This document shows positions 1 through 11,600 of a stretch of 64,000 nt of DNA, piece by piece. The stretch lies in contig AP026538.1 in NCBI GenBank assembly GCA_026075535.2, positions 4,402,001 to 4,466,000 on the forward strand, in the 5' to 3' direction. Positions within the stretch are counted from its first letter, which is position 1. The number at the start of each line of letters is the position of its first letter. Both the position numbers and the translations under genes were made by a program. A model generated the notes under the pieces. The model did not search any database, was not told the origin of the DNA, and worked only from the letters and a program-made list of their open reading frames with translations. This stretch comes from Tricholoma matsutake. Taxonomy: Eukaryota > Basidiomycota > Agaricomycetes > Agaricales > Tricholomataceae.

Positions 1-188
1 AGTGTGTTCATAATGTCAAAATGGACTTTAGGAAGTGCCTTCACCCATCCTTTTCAGTTCCGTTCGATGTGGAAATGGAGGCATTGAATGACAGTTTTGT
101 GAGTTCATTCGGAGGATCCATTGGTCTGGGGATGGTATGCCATTGACATTTTATCGTTAATTCCAGTGAGCTTCATCAGCGTGCATGC
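1..188 (-). pseudogene. G2 gypsy integrase core, distal fragment
   Basis: Minus-strand reading gives the last part of a Ty3/gypsy integrase catalytic core: an AYHPQTNGSSER stretch with the catalytic Glu, followed by a segment typical of this clade (VIQCL..HIERN..GWVKALP). One in-frame stop is present. The upstream part of the same integrase resumes at 18895, so these 188 bp are the far side of the target into which G1 inserted. The rest of G2 lies outside the window. Confidence 0.85.
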
Positions 189-1173
189 TGATGATGCTCA
201 ACCCGGAAACTCAACCAAAACCAACTAAACTGGTCTTAGGAGATATAACATGAGTCAGAGTAAGGTTGCAAGGTAGTACTGAATATCACCGTGCTATCCA
301 AAGGCTGGTAAATGTACTGCAAAATGTTGCAAAGCAGTATTAGGCTGTGCAAAGTTCTGCAAAGCCATCCGAAGCAACACAAAACACTACAAAGTGTTCC
401 AAAATGATATGAAAGAGTTTAGCAGCGATGTGAAGGAGTTCAAGAATCTCTGAAATGGTTTCACAAGTTCGGGAGATGGTGACAATAGTTGAAGGTGAGG
501 TAAGAGATGATGACATGGTAGATAGACGATTTGATGAGAGTTTTGAGAAATTATGTGGTGAAACGACGTAGTTCGCAGAATACTTGAGCAAGTTTGGACT
601 AAGACTGAGCTAAAACTCAAGAGTTTAAACCCTTAAGTCAGACAATAGACGATGTGAGAAGATGATTTCTTGCTCTATTGACCATAAATACACCAAACTA
701 TATATGTTTTAGAGAGATAGTACTAAAAAGGTAAAAGGCCATGAGGCAAAACATGTGGTAAACATCAGGCAGTGAACAAGGTGTCGAAATCACAAAGTAA
801 ATGAGAAAATGATAAGAAAGAAACATGCCATATACATGATATATCAAATCTCCTTGTCTTGTGGTTCCAATAAATCATGAATACATCGAAAAGTGCCTCG
901 ATGCACACTAAGTTGCTAGCTGTCATGTCTCCTTGTGTTTGTGGTGGCGGGAACATGATGCATTAGTGTGTGTAATGGTAGGAACATGTGTTTGAGGTTT
1001 GGTCCGATAGGAATATGGCGGCCAAAGTCTTTCGAAATGTTTTGAAGTGTTGTTTCATTGTTTTGTGCATTTGTAGGTGTTTGTAAGCATTTGCAAAATC
1101 ATAGGACTTTGGGAAGGAGGTGTCCAAGTGTGATTTCCTGTTTCAGAGCTCTGCTGCCATAATGGACCTATCA
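189..1173 (-). repeat. G1 3' LTR
   Basis: 985-bp copy of the LTR at 17922-18894. Most differences seen between the two copies are at sites derivable from CpG, for example CGGAA versus CAGAA and CTGGT versus CCAGT. The sense (minus) strand begins TGATAGGTCC next to a polypurine tract. Confidence 0.9.
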
Positions 1174-1189
1174 TCCTCCCCCTTACTGA
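1174..1189 (-). promoter_or_regulatory. G1 polypurine tract (plus-strand primer site)
   Basis: The minus strand reads TCAGTAAGGGGGAGGA and abuts the first base of the 3' LTR, the place where second-strand synthesis starts in LTR elements. A near-identical copy lies at 6001-6016. Confidence 0.85.
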
Positions 1190-1328
1190 AATCCTGACTG
1201 TCCCAGTCAGCTGATCGGAGTCACATGCCAAATCTGTGATCGTGTTGAAAAACCTATAAAGGTAACTCAAAAACCTCACTCTTTTTCTCCCATCTTTGAG
1301 TCGAACTCATCTCTTACATCCTCTGATC

Positions 1329-3808
1329 ATGTCGCTACTCCTCGAATTCGAACACGACATCCTCGAACACATGAAGTCCATGCCCGAAGTTGGTAAGGCA
1401 GAAGATATTGATTTCGAAGTTTGGGGGCGAGATTTTTGTGAGAAAATGGTGAGTGTCGATGCATTTTCTGAGATGGTTTTAGATGCTAACAACTTTTTGT
1501 AGTACAATGATAGGTTGTCTCCTTGGCTCAAAGCCCAATTCACCATTTCAACCACATTCTAATCACATTGGATAACTCGCACGAGGTCCCAGAAGCAGTG
1601 CGACCACTCCTGACCAAGTCTATTGATCGCGATATCATATCGACCATGTCGAAACATCACCAGCAACATTGATCGTACCAAGAAACCACATCGCACAACC
1701 TTAGGACTACATCGAAAGCCCCTAAGATCCCTCTAAACAACCATCAAACATCCCCAATCAACTTCAAACAAACTGCAACCGCGATCAAACATCGTCGAGC
1801 GTTATCGATCGATATCAAGAGACTACGACGGACATCGGGCACCACATTTGTTATCTATATGGTGGAATACCATGCACCAGAAAGTATTCCAACTCGTGCT
1901 CAAACCTGCTGATAGTAGGTCAGCCTCATTCCAAGTTCCTATCGCACACAGAACCCACTGGACAAATTATTGCAAGACTTAGCACGGTTTATACACAAAG
2001 GACAGTCCCTTTTTAGTTCTATACTCTTTATTACTCTTTCATCATATGATATATATCTTTCTTGTTCGGATTCCAGTCTCCTTTTTGGCCTTGTGCCTTA
2101 ACTCATATCTTTTGCCTCATGTTCTACACATGTTTCTCATTCCATTTTAGGAAGTTTCTTTAAAACATATAAAACTCTGTAGTATCTACTTGGAAAGAAA
2201 AGAAATTGTCTTCACCTATCATCTTGTATCAAGTTCTAAGAATCAGATCTATCCCCTAAAACAATCTAAGTTTCTACGAGTTTTCTCAATCGATGAGAAA
2301 CCTCTGCGACCATCGTCATCCTCAATCTTCCTATGACCCTCTGATCATTAGCACTAGCAACCATTCCAATGCTTCCTAGCCATCAACTATAGTCTTCGTA
2401 TACTATTGACCTATCAAAAGGTCCTCGGAATTCGCACTTCGACCATCGATGATAAAACTCGTTCGCCATCGATCTCATCAATTGTCCTCAATTGGACCAT
2501 GCCAAACACCTTCATCTCCTATAGCACTACCTTCATGACTAGTACCAACTAGTTATCTTCCCATAGGTTGGACCATGAACATTTGGAACACATCACACCC
2601 TTCCTCTGACTCGTCGCAAATATCATTGGTTGCCTCATCAGCTGTATTGGTGGTTTTCCCAGGTTGAGTATCATCAACGAATATGACAATCTCATGGACG
2701 ATGTCGAGGAATCCCATTTTCAGGCTGTTCAAAAGGTCATGGACAAGGTATTCAATTTGTACGCTCCTCTGGCACGTTGGGAGTGGCTTTCTTGGTGCGC
2801 CGAGGTCCTATTCCAGGACCTAGCAGACGAAGTCAAACAAGAGGAGGAAGAGGCCAGGGCTGCTCAGGCAAAGTCTGAGGCAGAAGCAGGCAAAGCTTTG
2901 GGAGGAGGCGGAAGCATTTTGGCACGAGGCAACGGCAGCGAAAGCTACCAAGCTCAATGAACGATGGAAGGCTCTCAAGTCTACTCAAGCTTTTCTCGTC
3001 GCTGAGGTTTGGGTGAAGACAATATCGAAGGATGATCTGAAGAGGCAAATTTTAGTGTTGCAGGCAGAAAGTGAGGCGATTTGGGTAGCAGAAGTTGGGG
3101 AGGAGGATCAGGAGGTGGACAAAGACCCAGTCATTATCCTGGGCACCCAAAGCAGCAGGCGATGGAGGAGGACCTTGATGAAGACAATGACAATGGCAAA
3201 CAAGGAATCGCCACTAAATGAGCGAGATTCGAGGAGGGGGGGGTTCTCAAGTTCGAAGGACCAGTAAGTCATATGAAATGTTTTGCAAAGATTTTGAAAC
3301 TAACGAAATGCCTGTAGTGCGATCAATGCTCTGGCTTCAAGAGCCGGCCCATGTGCATCGTAGACGAAGGAGCGGCGAAGTGCCGCAAATGCATGCAAGC
3401 ACAAGGGTGCTATTGGGAGGGTGTTTTGAGGCAGGGGGTTCGTAAGGTAAAAGGAAAGAAGGCTGTAGGGAGTTGTGGGGGAAAGGTTTTGGAGCATCCA
3501 AAACCAGGTAAGCCACCAAATCATGTCTTTTCAAAGCATTCGCTAATATTTCATAATGTATAGTACTTTGAATTTGAGTCATTGGGCCTTTGTTAGCACT
3601 GGAGGCAGGGCCTTCGAGGTCACAGGGTTGGATGAAGTCAGACAGGAAAGGGAAGGGGCGGGAAATCCGAGATGGTGATGAGGGCATGTTGGGCATAGAG
3701 CAGCACTGACAAATAATTTCGGAGGAGATGGCGAAGAAAAAGCTGCAGCGTCGTATGCTGGATCAGGAGATAATGGCACTGGGTAAGATGTTGGATGAAG
3801 AAGAGTAA
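1329..3808 (+). pseudogene. Antisense spliced gene inside G1: zinc-cluster-like protein
   Basis: This gene is read opposite to G1 and lies between its integrase and its 3' LTR. Exon 1 starts at ATG 1329. Introns fitting GT-AG are at 1449-1502, 3264-3317 and 3508-3596; the first two are 54 bp and the first carries a GCTAAC branch. The last exon stops at TAA 3806-3808. Solo LTR S-A interrupts exon 2; removing it with one 4-bp duplication keeps the frame. The middle is Glu/Lys/Ala-rich and probably coiled coil. The exon after intron 2 encodes six Cys spaced CX2CX8CX8CX2CX5C, like a loose fungal Zn2Cys6 cluster. About two frameshifts (near 2895 and 3150) and an in-frame stop show decay. Function unknown; the Cys pattern suggests DNA binding. 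It may be an accessory gene of the retrotransposon. Confidence 0.7.
1508..2676 (+). mobile_element. Solo LTR S-A (TGATAGG...ATCATCA family)
   Basis: 1169-bp sequence closely similar to 7258-8440, with the same termini as the G1 LTR. No internal region is attached. The flanks are ACAA (1504-1507) and ACGA (2677-2680), a 4-bp TSD in which one copy has undergone CG to CA. It sits in exon 2 of the antisense gene. A solo LTR is what LTR-LTR recombination leaves behind. Confidence 0.88.
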
Positions 3809-4164
3809 AAGTTTGTGGCTTGTGTTTGCTATTTTCATATAATATATTCATGCTTTGTCGAACGGGAATCGGAAGATATAAGAAATAAGTAGAGTAGAAG
3901 AAATATCTGAACATTTTTTGAGATGAAATTCGTTGCTAAAACTTGTTGTTGTAAGTGTTCTGAGCGCATTTGTAAGAGAAAATGAAAGGAAATGACATTA
4001 CAAAGTAAGGGAAAGTGTAAGGGGACTAGGGGGGTGCCCTGTGTGTTTTTCCTATTTTTTATGTTTGTCCCATATTTTTCCCCACCTCATTTCCTTCTAT
4101 TCTTCATTTTCTATGATTTTTCCGGATTTTATTACTAATTTTCCCTTGCTATCATGTTTGTATA
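3809..4164. other. No gene seen (G1 interior, 3' side)
   Basis: AT-rich sequence between the end of the antisense zinc-cluster gene and the dispersed repeat. I see no coding signal on either strand and no repeat structure. Confidence 0.5.
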
Positions 4165-4442
4165 TGTTGACACTTTTATATTTAGAGGCGGAGTACCCCT
4201 TCCGACACATACCCCTTGGTATGATGTCATTCGGCGGCCTTGATCCGCCTATCTCCGCCTTTTTCTATTTTTAGGTTATATTTGATTTTTGTCATCTTCA
4301 CATATACTGGGCATCAGCAAGGGGATCCTTAGAGTTTTCTCTTCGGATTTCCCTTTGCTAGGTGCGCCCCCAATCCCTGTATTATGTAGTATAATTTTAA
4401 CTTCGGATTTCCCTTTGCTAGAGGCTTAGGTTGCCCTTATAG
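4165..4442 (+). repeat. Dispersed repeat, copy 1 (unclassified, about 275 bp)
   Basis: Clearly similar along its whole length to 45863-46135. Both begin TGTTGACA and contain the motif TTCGGATTTCCCTTTGCTAG (or close variants) twice, about 60 bp apart. No terminal inverted repeats and no convincing TSD are visible. It could be a SINE, a short LTR or a MITE; I cannot decide. Confidence 0.65.
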
Positions 4443-4449
4443 AAAGGCT

Positions 4450-6330
4450 CAGTAAATCATCATGGCCGAAAAACCCTTTTGGAGGTTGCGCAACCACGCT
4501 ATATTGCGATATCGCAACTTGTATGATACACTAAGAGAAATCAAAATCATAGGTAAGTAATTGTGAACCATAGAAAGAGAATAGTTAATCGTCTTCGAGG
4601 TGTGGAATGTCATCAGGAATATCTTTGTCAACATCCGAAGTTTGTCGAAGTGTTTTGAGACATGCTGAGTCAATGTCAAGGAAGTTCAGAGGGAGTGGAA
4701 TTGATTTTCATGCTAAGTAAGGAAGTAGACAAAAGGCAGCAACAGGGTGATGGAGTACTGATCCATCAAGTTTGCAAAGGATGTAGGCTCCTCCATAGTT
4801 TCGATCGATGATGATGAGGGGACCTATGTATCGAGGTCGCATTTTGCAATCAAGGAACTTTTTGATCTGTGTATTGCGAAGTAGGACTAAATCCCCTGTT
4901 GCGAAGTTGTAGTCTTTGACAGTCCTCTGGTGGACTTGTTTGAATCGTCTTGCAGCTTCGAGATGGCCCAACAAAACCTTTGAATAAAGGTTTTTGAGGT
5001 TGATTGATCGTTTTTGTAAGGTGATAGCTCTTCATGCCATAAGATCAGTTGTCAAAAGTATTGAATTTGGAGGGGGCTGCAAATATGTAGCTTCGGAGAT
5101 GTCGAGTGGAATGAGGGGATGGGATCCTGTTACTGCGAAGTAGGGTGAACAACCCATGTGTTTGTGAACTGTTACATGTTCTGCCCAAAAGACAGAGTGT
5201 GCTCCATCTGACCACTTGCTCTGGTCTCCATCGACTGCTTTGAATAACGATTGTCAAACATCAAAGTGTGCTCTTTCTATGACCCCATTTGCTCGAGAAT
5301 TGTAACCACTGATTCAGATGTGATTGATATGATATCATTTCGTGAGATACTCCATTGCTGCAATAAATGCTGATCCGTTATCACTCATGATTTCATAAAG
5401 AGACCCCCAGCAACAAATGATGTCTTTGAAGATCCAGTCTCCTAATGTTGTGGTGTTTTCATGTCGAAGCTTTCACCATTCTGGATAGGCTGTTAGTGAA
5501 CATCACCCTTGAACAATGTATTTGAATCTGTTTGATGGGGGCATTTGCATCGTGTCGATGTAGACTTTGCCAAAAAAAGTGGTGCTGGTGTTGCCACTGT
5601 GGGTGGAATAAGCAGATTTCGGGTTTGTCGAAGTTGGTATAGGTGACAAGAACGAATGTACCATGTGATGTCGGCTTTCATATTGGGCCACCAAAATCGG
5701 AGTGCGACAAGGGTTTTCATAGCGAATACCATCTTGTGACCAATGTCATCATGAGCAGCTCAAACAATGTCGAGGCGGCGTTCAGGGATAGCGATGATCT
5801 TGTGGGCTCCTTGTGAATCTTTTCATCAAAGCTTTCCAGAATCTATAAAGAACTCAGTACAATATTGCACGAAAGTGCTGTAGTCTGCTTCGGAGAGGTC
5901 TGGTGGTCATTGTAAATCTTTGAGCCATTTTCGAACACAAAGAAGTCATTCATCATCTCTTTTGGCATTTTCGGAACGAGGAACATCTTCGTAAGTGATG
6001 TTCTCCCCCTTACTGATATGTGAAGGTAGGGTGAATGTTGATTGGAGCAAATGCGATGGGAATGGGCGAGTTGTGAGCGGGTTGATTTGATGAATAAAAC
6101 CATCCAGTCAGTCGATCCAATCTTCGAAGGATCCATCATTTGGTTGTACATCATCTCCATTCTGTAGAGGACATCGCGAAAGTCCATCTGGGCCATGATG
6201 CGTTCCAGCAACATGTACAAGTGTAAAATGGAAGGTAAGGATGGATACAATCCATCAATTAATGCTTGCACTTGGTGCGATGTCGGGATTCACTAGCATA
6301 CCTTTGATGTATCTGGCATCGACTTCGACA
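4450..6330 (-). pseudogene. G1 integrase and RNase H tail (degenerate)
   Basis: Read from high to low coordinates: the RNase H tail ending in a HGPDGLSR motif (about 6190), a linker, then the integrase zinc-binding and core segments (FWWPNMKADITWYIRSC near 5680) and the C-terminal GPY/F module (RPRYIGPLIII at 4780-4840), followed by ISR-type acidic residues to about 4450. Numerous frameshifts and stops disrupt the core. This is the Agaricomycete gypsy type whose core reads THHGPDGLSR then CHLCQLRQT. It would insert the cDNA into the host genome. It no longer encodes a working enzyme. Confidence 0.8.
6001..6016 (-). promoter_or_regulatory. Candidate central polypurine tract in G1
   Basis: The minus strand reads TCAGTAAGGGGGAGAA, identical at 15 of 16 bases to the terminal tract at 1174-1189. 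It lies in the linker between RNase H and integrase, well away from any LTR. A central tract of this kind is known in Ty1 and lentiviruses, where it gives a second start for plus-strand DNA. Confidence 0.6.
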
Positions 6331-6338
6331 ATGAGATT

Positions 6339-9000
6339 TCATATGCCGATAATGTACAACTGAAGTGCACCAAGGGCGCGATAGAGTCTGTAGAGCTCTA
6401 GTTTAGGTTGTGAAAAGCGGGATTTGCAGGCATTGAGCATGATAGATCTGAAATGACTGTAATAATGTTTACGAATATTTTCAGGGTCGCACTGAGCCAA
6501 GAAAAATCCAACTGCAATGTGCAAAGTGTCGACTGAGAGGATGATGGGTGCATTCGAGGTGTAGTCGATCACACAAATTGCGGGAGAAGTGATGAGAGCG
6601 AGTTTAAGATCTTCTTGTGCTGCGATTTGTGTTGTGCCAAATTTGAATGGAACATCCTTATGTGTGAGGTTGATAAGAGCTGCTGCTTGTTTAGTGAAAT
6701 TCTGTATGAAAATACAACAAACTCCTATGGTTCCTAAGAAGGCTTTTACTTCAGTGAGACTTTGACAAGGTCCCCATTTGCTGATTCCATCAATTTGAGT
6801 TGGGTCAGCCATACGACCTTCGATGTTGCAATGATGTCCTAAAACAGTAATTTCGGGGATGCAAAGGAATAGCTTGGGTCCTGAAAAAGTCCCTCCACAA
6901 TATTTCATGCATTGGACTACTCGGTTGAGATTTTCGAAGTGTTCCCAAATGAAACGACAAATTCCTGGGTTCTGCGAAATAGTTTTGTAACCTCCTCCAG
7001 GGAGTGAGTAGCGTGATTTTGGACCTTTAATGGGTGCATCATCGATGTAGGGGATCGTAACATGGGGAATCTCAGGTTGTAGGATAAACAAAACATCGTT
7101 GTGCATGATGGGCACTGAATTGGTCCAACCCATTGGTAGAGTGACTATGTGAAGTGCTCCGAAAGGCATTTGAAAGGTAGTCAGGTCTCGAGATGATTCA
7201 GCTACTTTTCATTTGTTGAAAGCAACGTAGAGGTCTAGCATTCCTCCACAAGTGCATTGATAGGTCGTCTCCTTGGCTCAAGGACCGATTCACCACTTTA
7301 GCATCATTCTAATCACATCGGCTAACTCCTATGACATCCCAGATGCAGTGCGACCCAGTCTATCGATCGCGATATCATATTGACTGCGTCGAAACATCAC
7401 CAGCAACATCGATCGTATCAAGAGCCCACATTGCACAACCTTAGGACTACCCCAAAAGCCCCTAAGATCCCTCGACACGACCGTCGAACATCCCCGATCA
7501 ACTTCAAACAGCCGTGACCGCAATCAAGCATCGTCAACCATCATCAAGCGTCATCGATCAATATCGAGACACTATGAGCGACATCGGGTGCCGCATTTGT
7601 TATCTATATGGTGGAGTACCATGCGCCAGGAATGATTCCAACTCGTGCCCAAACCTGCTGATAGTAGGTTAGCCTCGTTCCAAGTCCCAATTGCGCACAG
7701 AACCCACTGGACAAATTACTGCGAGACTTAGCGCGATTTCTACACAAAGGACAGTCCCCTTTCAGTTCCATATGCTATATTACTCTTTCATCATATGATA
7801 TATATCTTTCTCATTCAAATTCCAGTCTCCTTTTTGACCTTGTGCCTTAACTCATATCTTTTGCCTCATGTTCTACACATGTTTCTTATTCCATTTTAGG
7901 AAGTTTCTTTAAAACATATAAAACTCTGTAGTATCTACTTGGAAATACAAGAAATCGTCTTCACATATCGTCTCGTATACAGTTCTAAGCATCCGATCAA
8001 CTTTCTAAAACAATCTAAGTCTCTATGGGTTTTCTCAATCGACGAGAAACCTCTGTGATCATCGCGTCCTCGATCCTCCCTCGATCCTCTCGTCATTAGC
8101 TCTAGCAACCCTTCCAACACTTCATAGCCATTTGCCATACTCTTCATATACTTTCGACCTATCGAAAGGTCCGCGGAATTCACACATCGATCATCGACCA
8201 TAAACTCGTTCACCATCGATCTCATCGATCGCCCTTGATATCGATCGATACTCGATCGGACCATGCCAAACACCTTTGTCTCTCATAGCACTACCTTCAC
8301 GACTAGTACCAACTGGTCATCTTTCCATCGGTTGGGCCACGAACATTTGGAACAACTCGCAACCTTCCTCTGACTCATCACAAATATCATTGATTGCCTC
8401 ATCGGCAGTTTAGGTGGTTTTCCCAGGTTGAGCATCATCAGCATCCTCTGAACTGTTTTGCTAAATGTTCAGGGATCGGAACGACACCTGAGTGCTGCAT
8501 AGTGACTTTGTTGAGTTGTTCGAGACCGTGGACTGAGTGAAGTGCTTTGCCATCTTTCTTCATGACACAAAACCAATGTGACCTATAAGACGAGTTTGAT
8601 GGTTTGTAGATGCCTGCTTCTATTTTCTTCTTGAGCATGGCACAAACCTCTTCATAAATCCCTGGTGGGATAGGAATGTTTCATTCTATCCATGGGGTGT
8701 GTGGAATAACTGGGAATCTGATTGGAGGGAAGAAGTTGGGGTGAAAACTTCCTCGTTCTTGTTTGGTCCATGCAAAACTGGTTTCGTGATTTCGAATAAA
8801 ATCGTGCATGAGTTTTCCTTCCTCAGGCCAAAGGAGATCGTTGGGATGATTATTATCAATAATCACTTTTTGTTCAAGGTTGTATCGGAAAGATGGCAAA
8901 AATGTTGGAGGTTTAGAGTTAAGTTTTGGCATTTCTTTGAGAGGATTCCCTGTGATCATGTGAGTAATCCGAATTCGATCAGGCAGGTCAGTGATGACTG
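6339..9000 (-). pseudogene. G1 reverse transcriptase-RNase H, split by solo LTR S-B
   Basis: The RT N-terminal part is at 8441-8960 (WFCVMKKDGKALHSVHGLE region). The rest is at 6339-7257, with LTTFQMPFGALHIVTLPMGW, the catalytic YIDD motif (about 7030-7050), a FLGTIGV connection segment and RNase H from about 6740. Solo LTR S-B (7258-8440) sits between; deleting it with one copy of the GCAT duplication rejoins the frame exactly (FRGC joined to TCGGMLDLYV). At least one TGA stop (AFNK-stop-KVAE) lies where an Arg is expected. Role: copies element RNA into DNA and removes the RNA strand. Inactive here. Confidence 0.87.
7258..8440 (+). mobile_element. Solo LTR S-B inside the G1 RT gene
   Basis: 1183 bp, related over its length to S-A. 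It starts TGATAGGTCG and ends CATCATCA. A perfect 4-bp TSD GCAT flanks it (7254-7257 and 8441-8444). The conserved Arg expected at this codon in the RT family suggests the target was originally GCGT, later decayed at its CpG. Confidence 0.92.
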
Positions 9001-9001
9001 G

Positions 9002-10040
9002 TCATACTTTCAATGTGACAGGCTTGTACTTCTTCTTAGTGGCTGCAAAGGCAGGATATAGAGAATTGGAGGATAGATAGGATGTGGAATATCTAGATGA
9101 ATCTGGCATAGAGAGGGCCATCGAGGCCATTAAAAATGTAACATACTGTTCACTAGCTGTCAAATAGAGATGGGCGATAATATCTGAAGTAGTAGTGGCA
9201 TTCAAAGAAGGCAAGGATTCAAAGTCGGGAATGTTCACAGTGCGTTTGATAAATATAGAAGAGTTTAAATGGTCAAAAGAAATGATGAATGCACACTGTT
9301 TGGTCTCCAAAATATTATCCTCTAGTAACAAAAATCCTCGTGAACTACTTTTCGGCATTTCGTGGCTCTAGGAAAAGTCGGGATAGTAGATGATCTTGTT
9401 GAGTTAGGATTGTAGATAGTAATTGTCTGAGATTCATCGCTCCAGTTTTTGACAACGCTTTCGGTGACTACGTCAAAGGGTCGACCAAGTAGGATGTCAT
9501 AGGCAGGGTTTCGGATTATATGAATCTGCATATAGATTGTGATCGTGCCAACTTCGCAAGGAACATTTTGTGCTAATCCTAGACTTTTGTCAATGCCACC
9601 ATTAGCTGATTGAAGCAGAATGTGGATGGAAGGATCATATGCAAGACCTAGTTCATGGCAGACTTCTTCAGACATAGCGATAATCGAAGAACCCGGGTCA
9701 ACTACACTTTCAACAGGGTTTTTACCATTGACATTCATCATAACTGATCTGATCGAGTGAGATTCCTTCACAACAATGAAGGGTTTTGGAATGTCACTGA
9801 TTCGAAGAGAGCTGATATAAGTTTCATACAGGTCATTGATCATAAGTACCTCTTTGTTGATGAGGTGCCCCATGTTGTTTCCATCCTGATTCGGAATACA
9901 ACGTGGTGTTAGCTGTTCCTTCCATTTTGTACGAACTTCGGGTGATAATGAAAGAAGTTCTTCCATAGTAAGGGTGACGATCGGTATTTTCATCGAACAC
10001 AAAAATATGTCCTGAGCAATTGTGTTGTTCTGAATGGGGG
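9002..10040 (-). pseudogene. G1 aspartic protease region and protease-RT linker
   Basis: A 226-residue open stretch (9322-10002) contains the retropepsin-like domain: VVDPGSSIIAMSEEVC with the catalytic Asp, in the DPGS form seen in this gypsy clade, then QSANGGIDKSLGLA and DILLGRPFDV near the C-terminus. A linker in another frame (9002-9358) leads to RT. The enzyme would cut the Gag-Pol polyprotein during particle maturation. The protease domain itself is open, but its neighbours are frameshifted. Confidence 0.82.
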
Positions 10041-10081
10041 CTACTGTGTGGTACGAAAGACCATCGTGTTCTTTACCTTTA

Positions 10082-11224
10082 CTAGTAGAGGCGAAGTTTC
10101 ATCTGTGAGGGGGTAAGTAAGTGTTCTCCAAAGCTGTGGCATAAGGATGAATTGGGGGTTTCGAACTCATGAGAGGTTGCGAATTTGGTGTGGGTTGCGA
10201 ATTTGAAGTCATCTGCGAAGCCGTTGCTGGTGCTATATTGGATGAAGATGGATTGGTCACAGTAGAGGATATAGATGGTGGTGCGACGGTTGGAGTGGGA
10301 AGGGCTACTGGTTCTGCTGATGGAGCCATGGACAAAATTGATGGCTGAACCACAGGAGCTGTGATTGGACTGGGTTTGTGTCGAGCGAAGTTTCGACCAC
10401 TTTGTAAGGCATATAATTCTTGTTCTAAATGAGTGATACAAATATCAGCTGTGATATTCATGTCCGTGATCTGGTAGATCCCCCTAGGAGTGGGAGCTGG
10501 AGTGGGGGAAGGGGCAATGCCATACATGAGGGCAGGGACAATATTTATGTCTGGGTTTTGATGACTCCACTCGTCGATGCGATCTTTGATACAATGCCCA
10601 GGGATGTTTTGTGGCGTGAACTGTCCATTCGGAAGCACAACTTTTCCTTCAGCATTCTTCTTACACTTTCCATTGTTAATATACATTTGACAGACCAAAC
10701 AATCACTAATGAAGTGTCCCAAAAGACCACAGAAAATACAAACTAGATTTTCGAGTTGGTCCTGGTGAAACCCTTGATTAACACAAGGGGAATTGTTGTT
10801 GTTATTGTTGGATCAAGCTCCTGTTAAGGCCGTGATGAGAGTGGTTGCAAATTTCTTGAGAATCATTGATAAATCCTCTGTTTTGATTTGTGGAGATGAT
10901 GTAGAGGTAGTAGGGATAGAAGTCGAAGCCAAAGATGAGGATGGGACTTGTGAAGTTGAGGCTGAGGGAGTTCATGATGATGTAGTACCTGCTAAAACAA
11001 ATTTCACAGCAGCATGGATGTCATCAAGAGGATAGGGGTTGTCTGGGTAGTGGTCGGGGAATTTGAGTTCTATACAGCATGCGATTCACATCCATAATCC
11101 TGGTTGAAAGCTGCAAACGAAGGCTCTGCTTTGTTTGGCTGCCGAAAGTCAGTTTTTTGTGGTGAGGAACTTAGTGATATTGTAGAAGGACCAGTAATAT
11201 AATCCTAATTCATTTGCATCATAG
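10082..11224 (-). pseudogene. G1 Gag, C-terminal part with CCHC knuckle
   Basis: Minus-strand reading contains a CX2CX4HX4C zinc knuckle (CIFCGLLGHFISDC, about 10700-10745), followed by a Pro/Ser/Thr/Ala-rich tail to 10099. Upstream, the part up to 11224 continues the Gag body in pieces. The copia element separates it from the N-terminal half at 17257. Gag packages the element RNA into virus-like particles in the cytoplasm. Frameshifts are present. Confidence 0.78.
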
Positions 11225-11229
11225 ATACC

Positions 11230-11588
11230 TGTTGACATATCGAGGCATCCCCACACCTGCCTGCACTTGCCTGCGGTTGCCAATGCTCGCCAACTGTCAA
11301 AGATATTTATTATTAGTATGTTACATCTATTTATAGAACTACAGTAACTATGTCTCGTCTTATTTGAAAAGCATATATGGGATGTTATATACCTCGTAGC
11401 TTTATGTTGTAACCTCAGTGATTGTCTGTTCACTGAGGTGTATGTCCCCTTTCTCTATTTTATTTATTTCCTTACTTACCCATAGTAGTATCTTGTTATT
11501 CTATTCTAGGTACTACTACTGAATACAGTGATTGTCTGTTCACTGAGGTTATCTCGTTATTCTATTCTAGTTCTGCCAACGTTCTATA
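11230..11588 (+). repeat. Copia-1 5' LTR
   Basis: It contains two internal copies of a segment around CAGTGATTGTCTGTTCACTG, which is itself a short inverted repeat (CAGTGA...TCACTG). I count 17 base differences from the 3' LTR, all transitions, nearly all at sites derivable from CpG. The 3' copy has about 12 extra bases near its end. Confidence 0.93.
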
Positions 11589-11600
11589 GGTTATGGGCCC
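11589..11600 (+). promoter_or_regulatory. Copia-1 primer binding site (half-tRNA type)
   Basis: GGTTATGGGCCC directly follows the 5' LTR. It is complementary to the anticodon stem-loop region of eukaryotic initiator Met tRNA (GGGCCCATAACC), as in Drosophila copia, which is primed by a tRNA fragment. The gag ATG (11593) lies inside this site. Confidence 0.8.

Noticed and set aside
11225..11229. ATACC as a shared target of Copia-1 and Q, hinting at a common mechanism
   Set aside because: The elements belong to different superfamilies and one 5-bp match between two insertions is easily chance.
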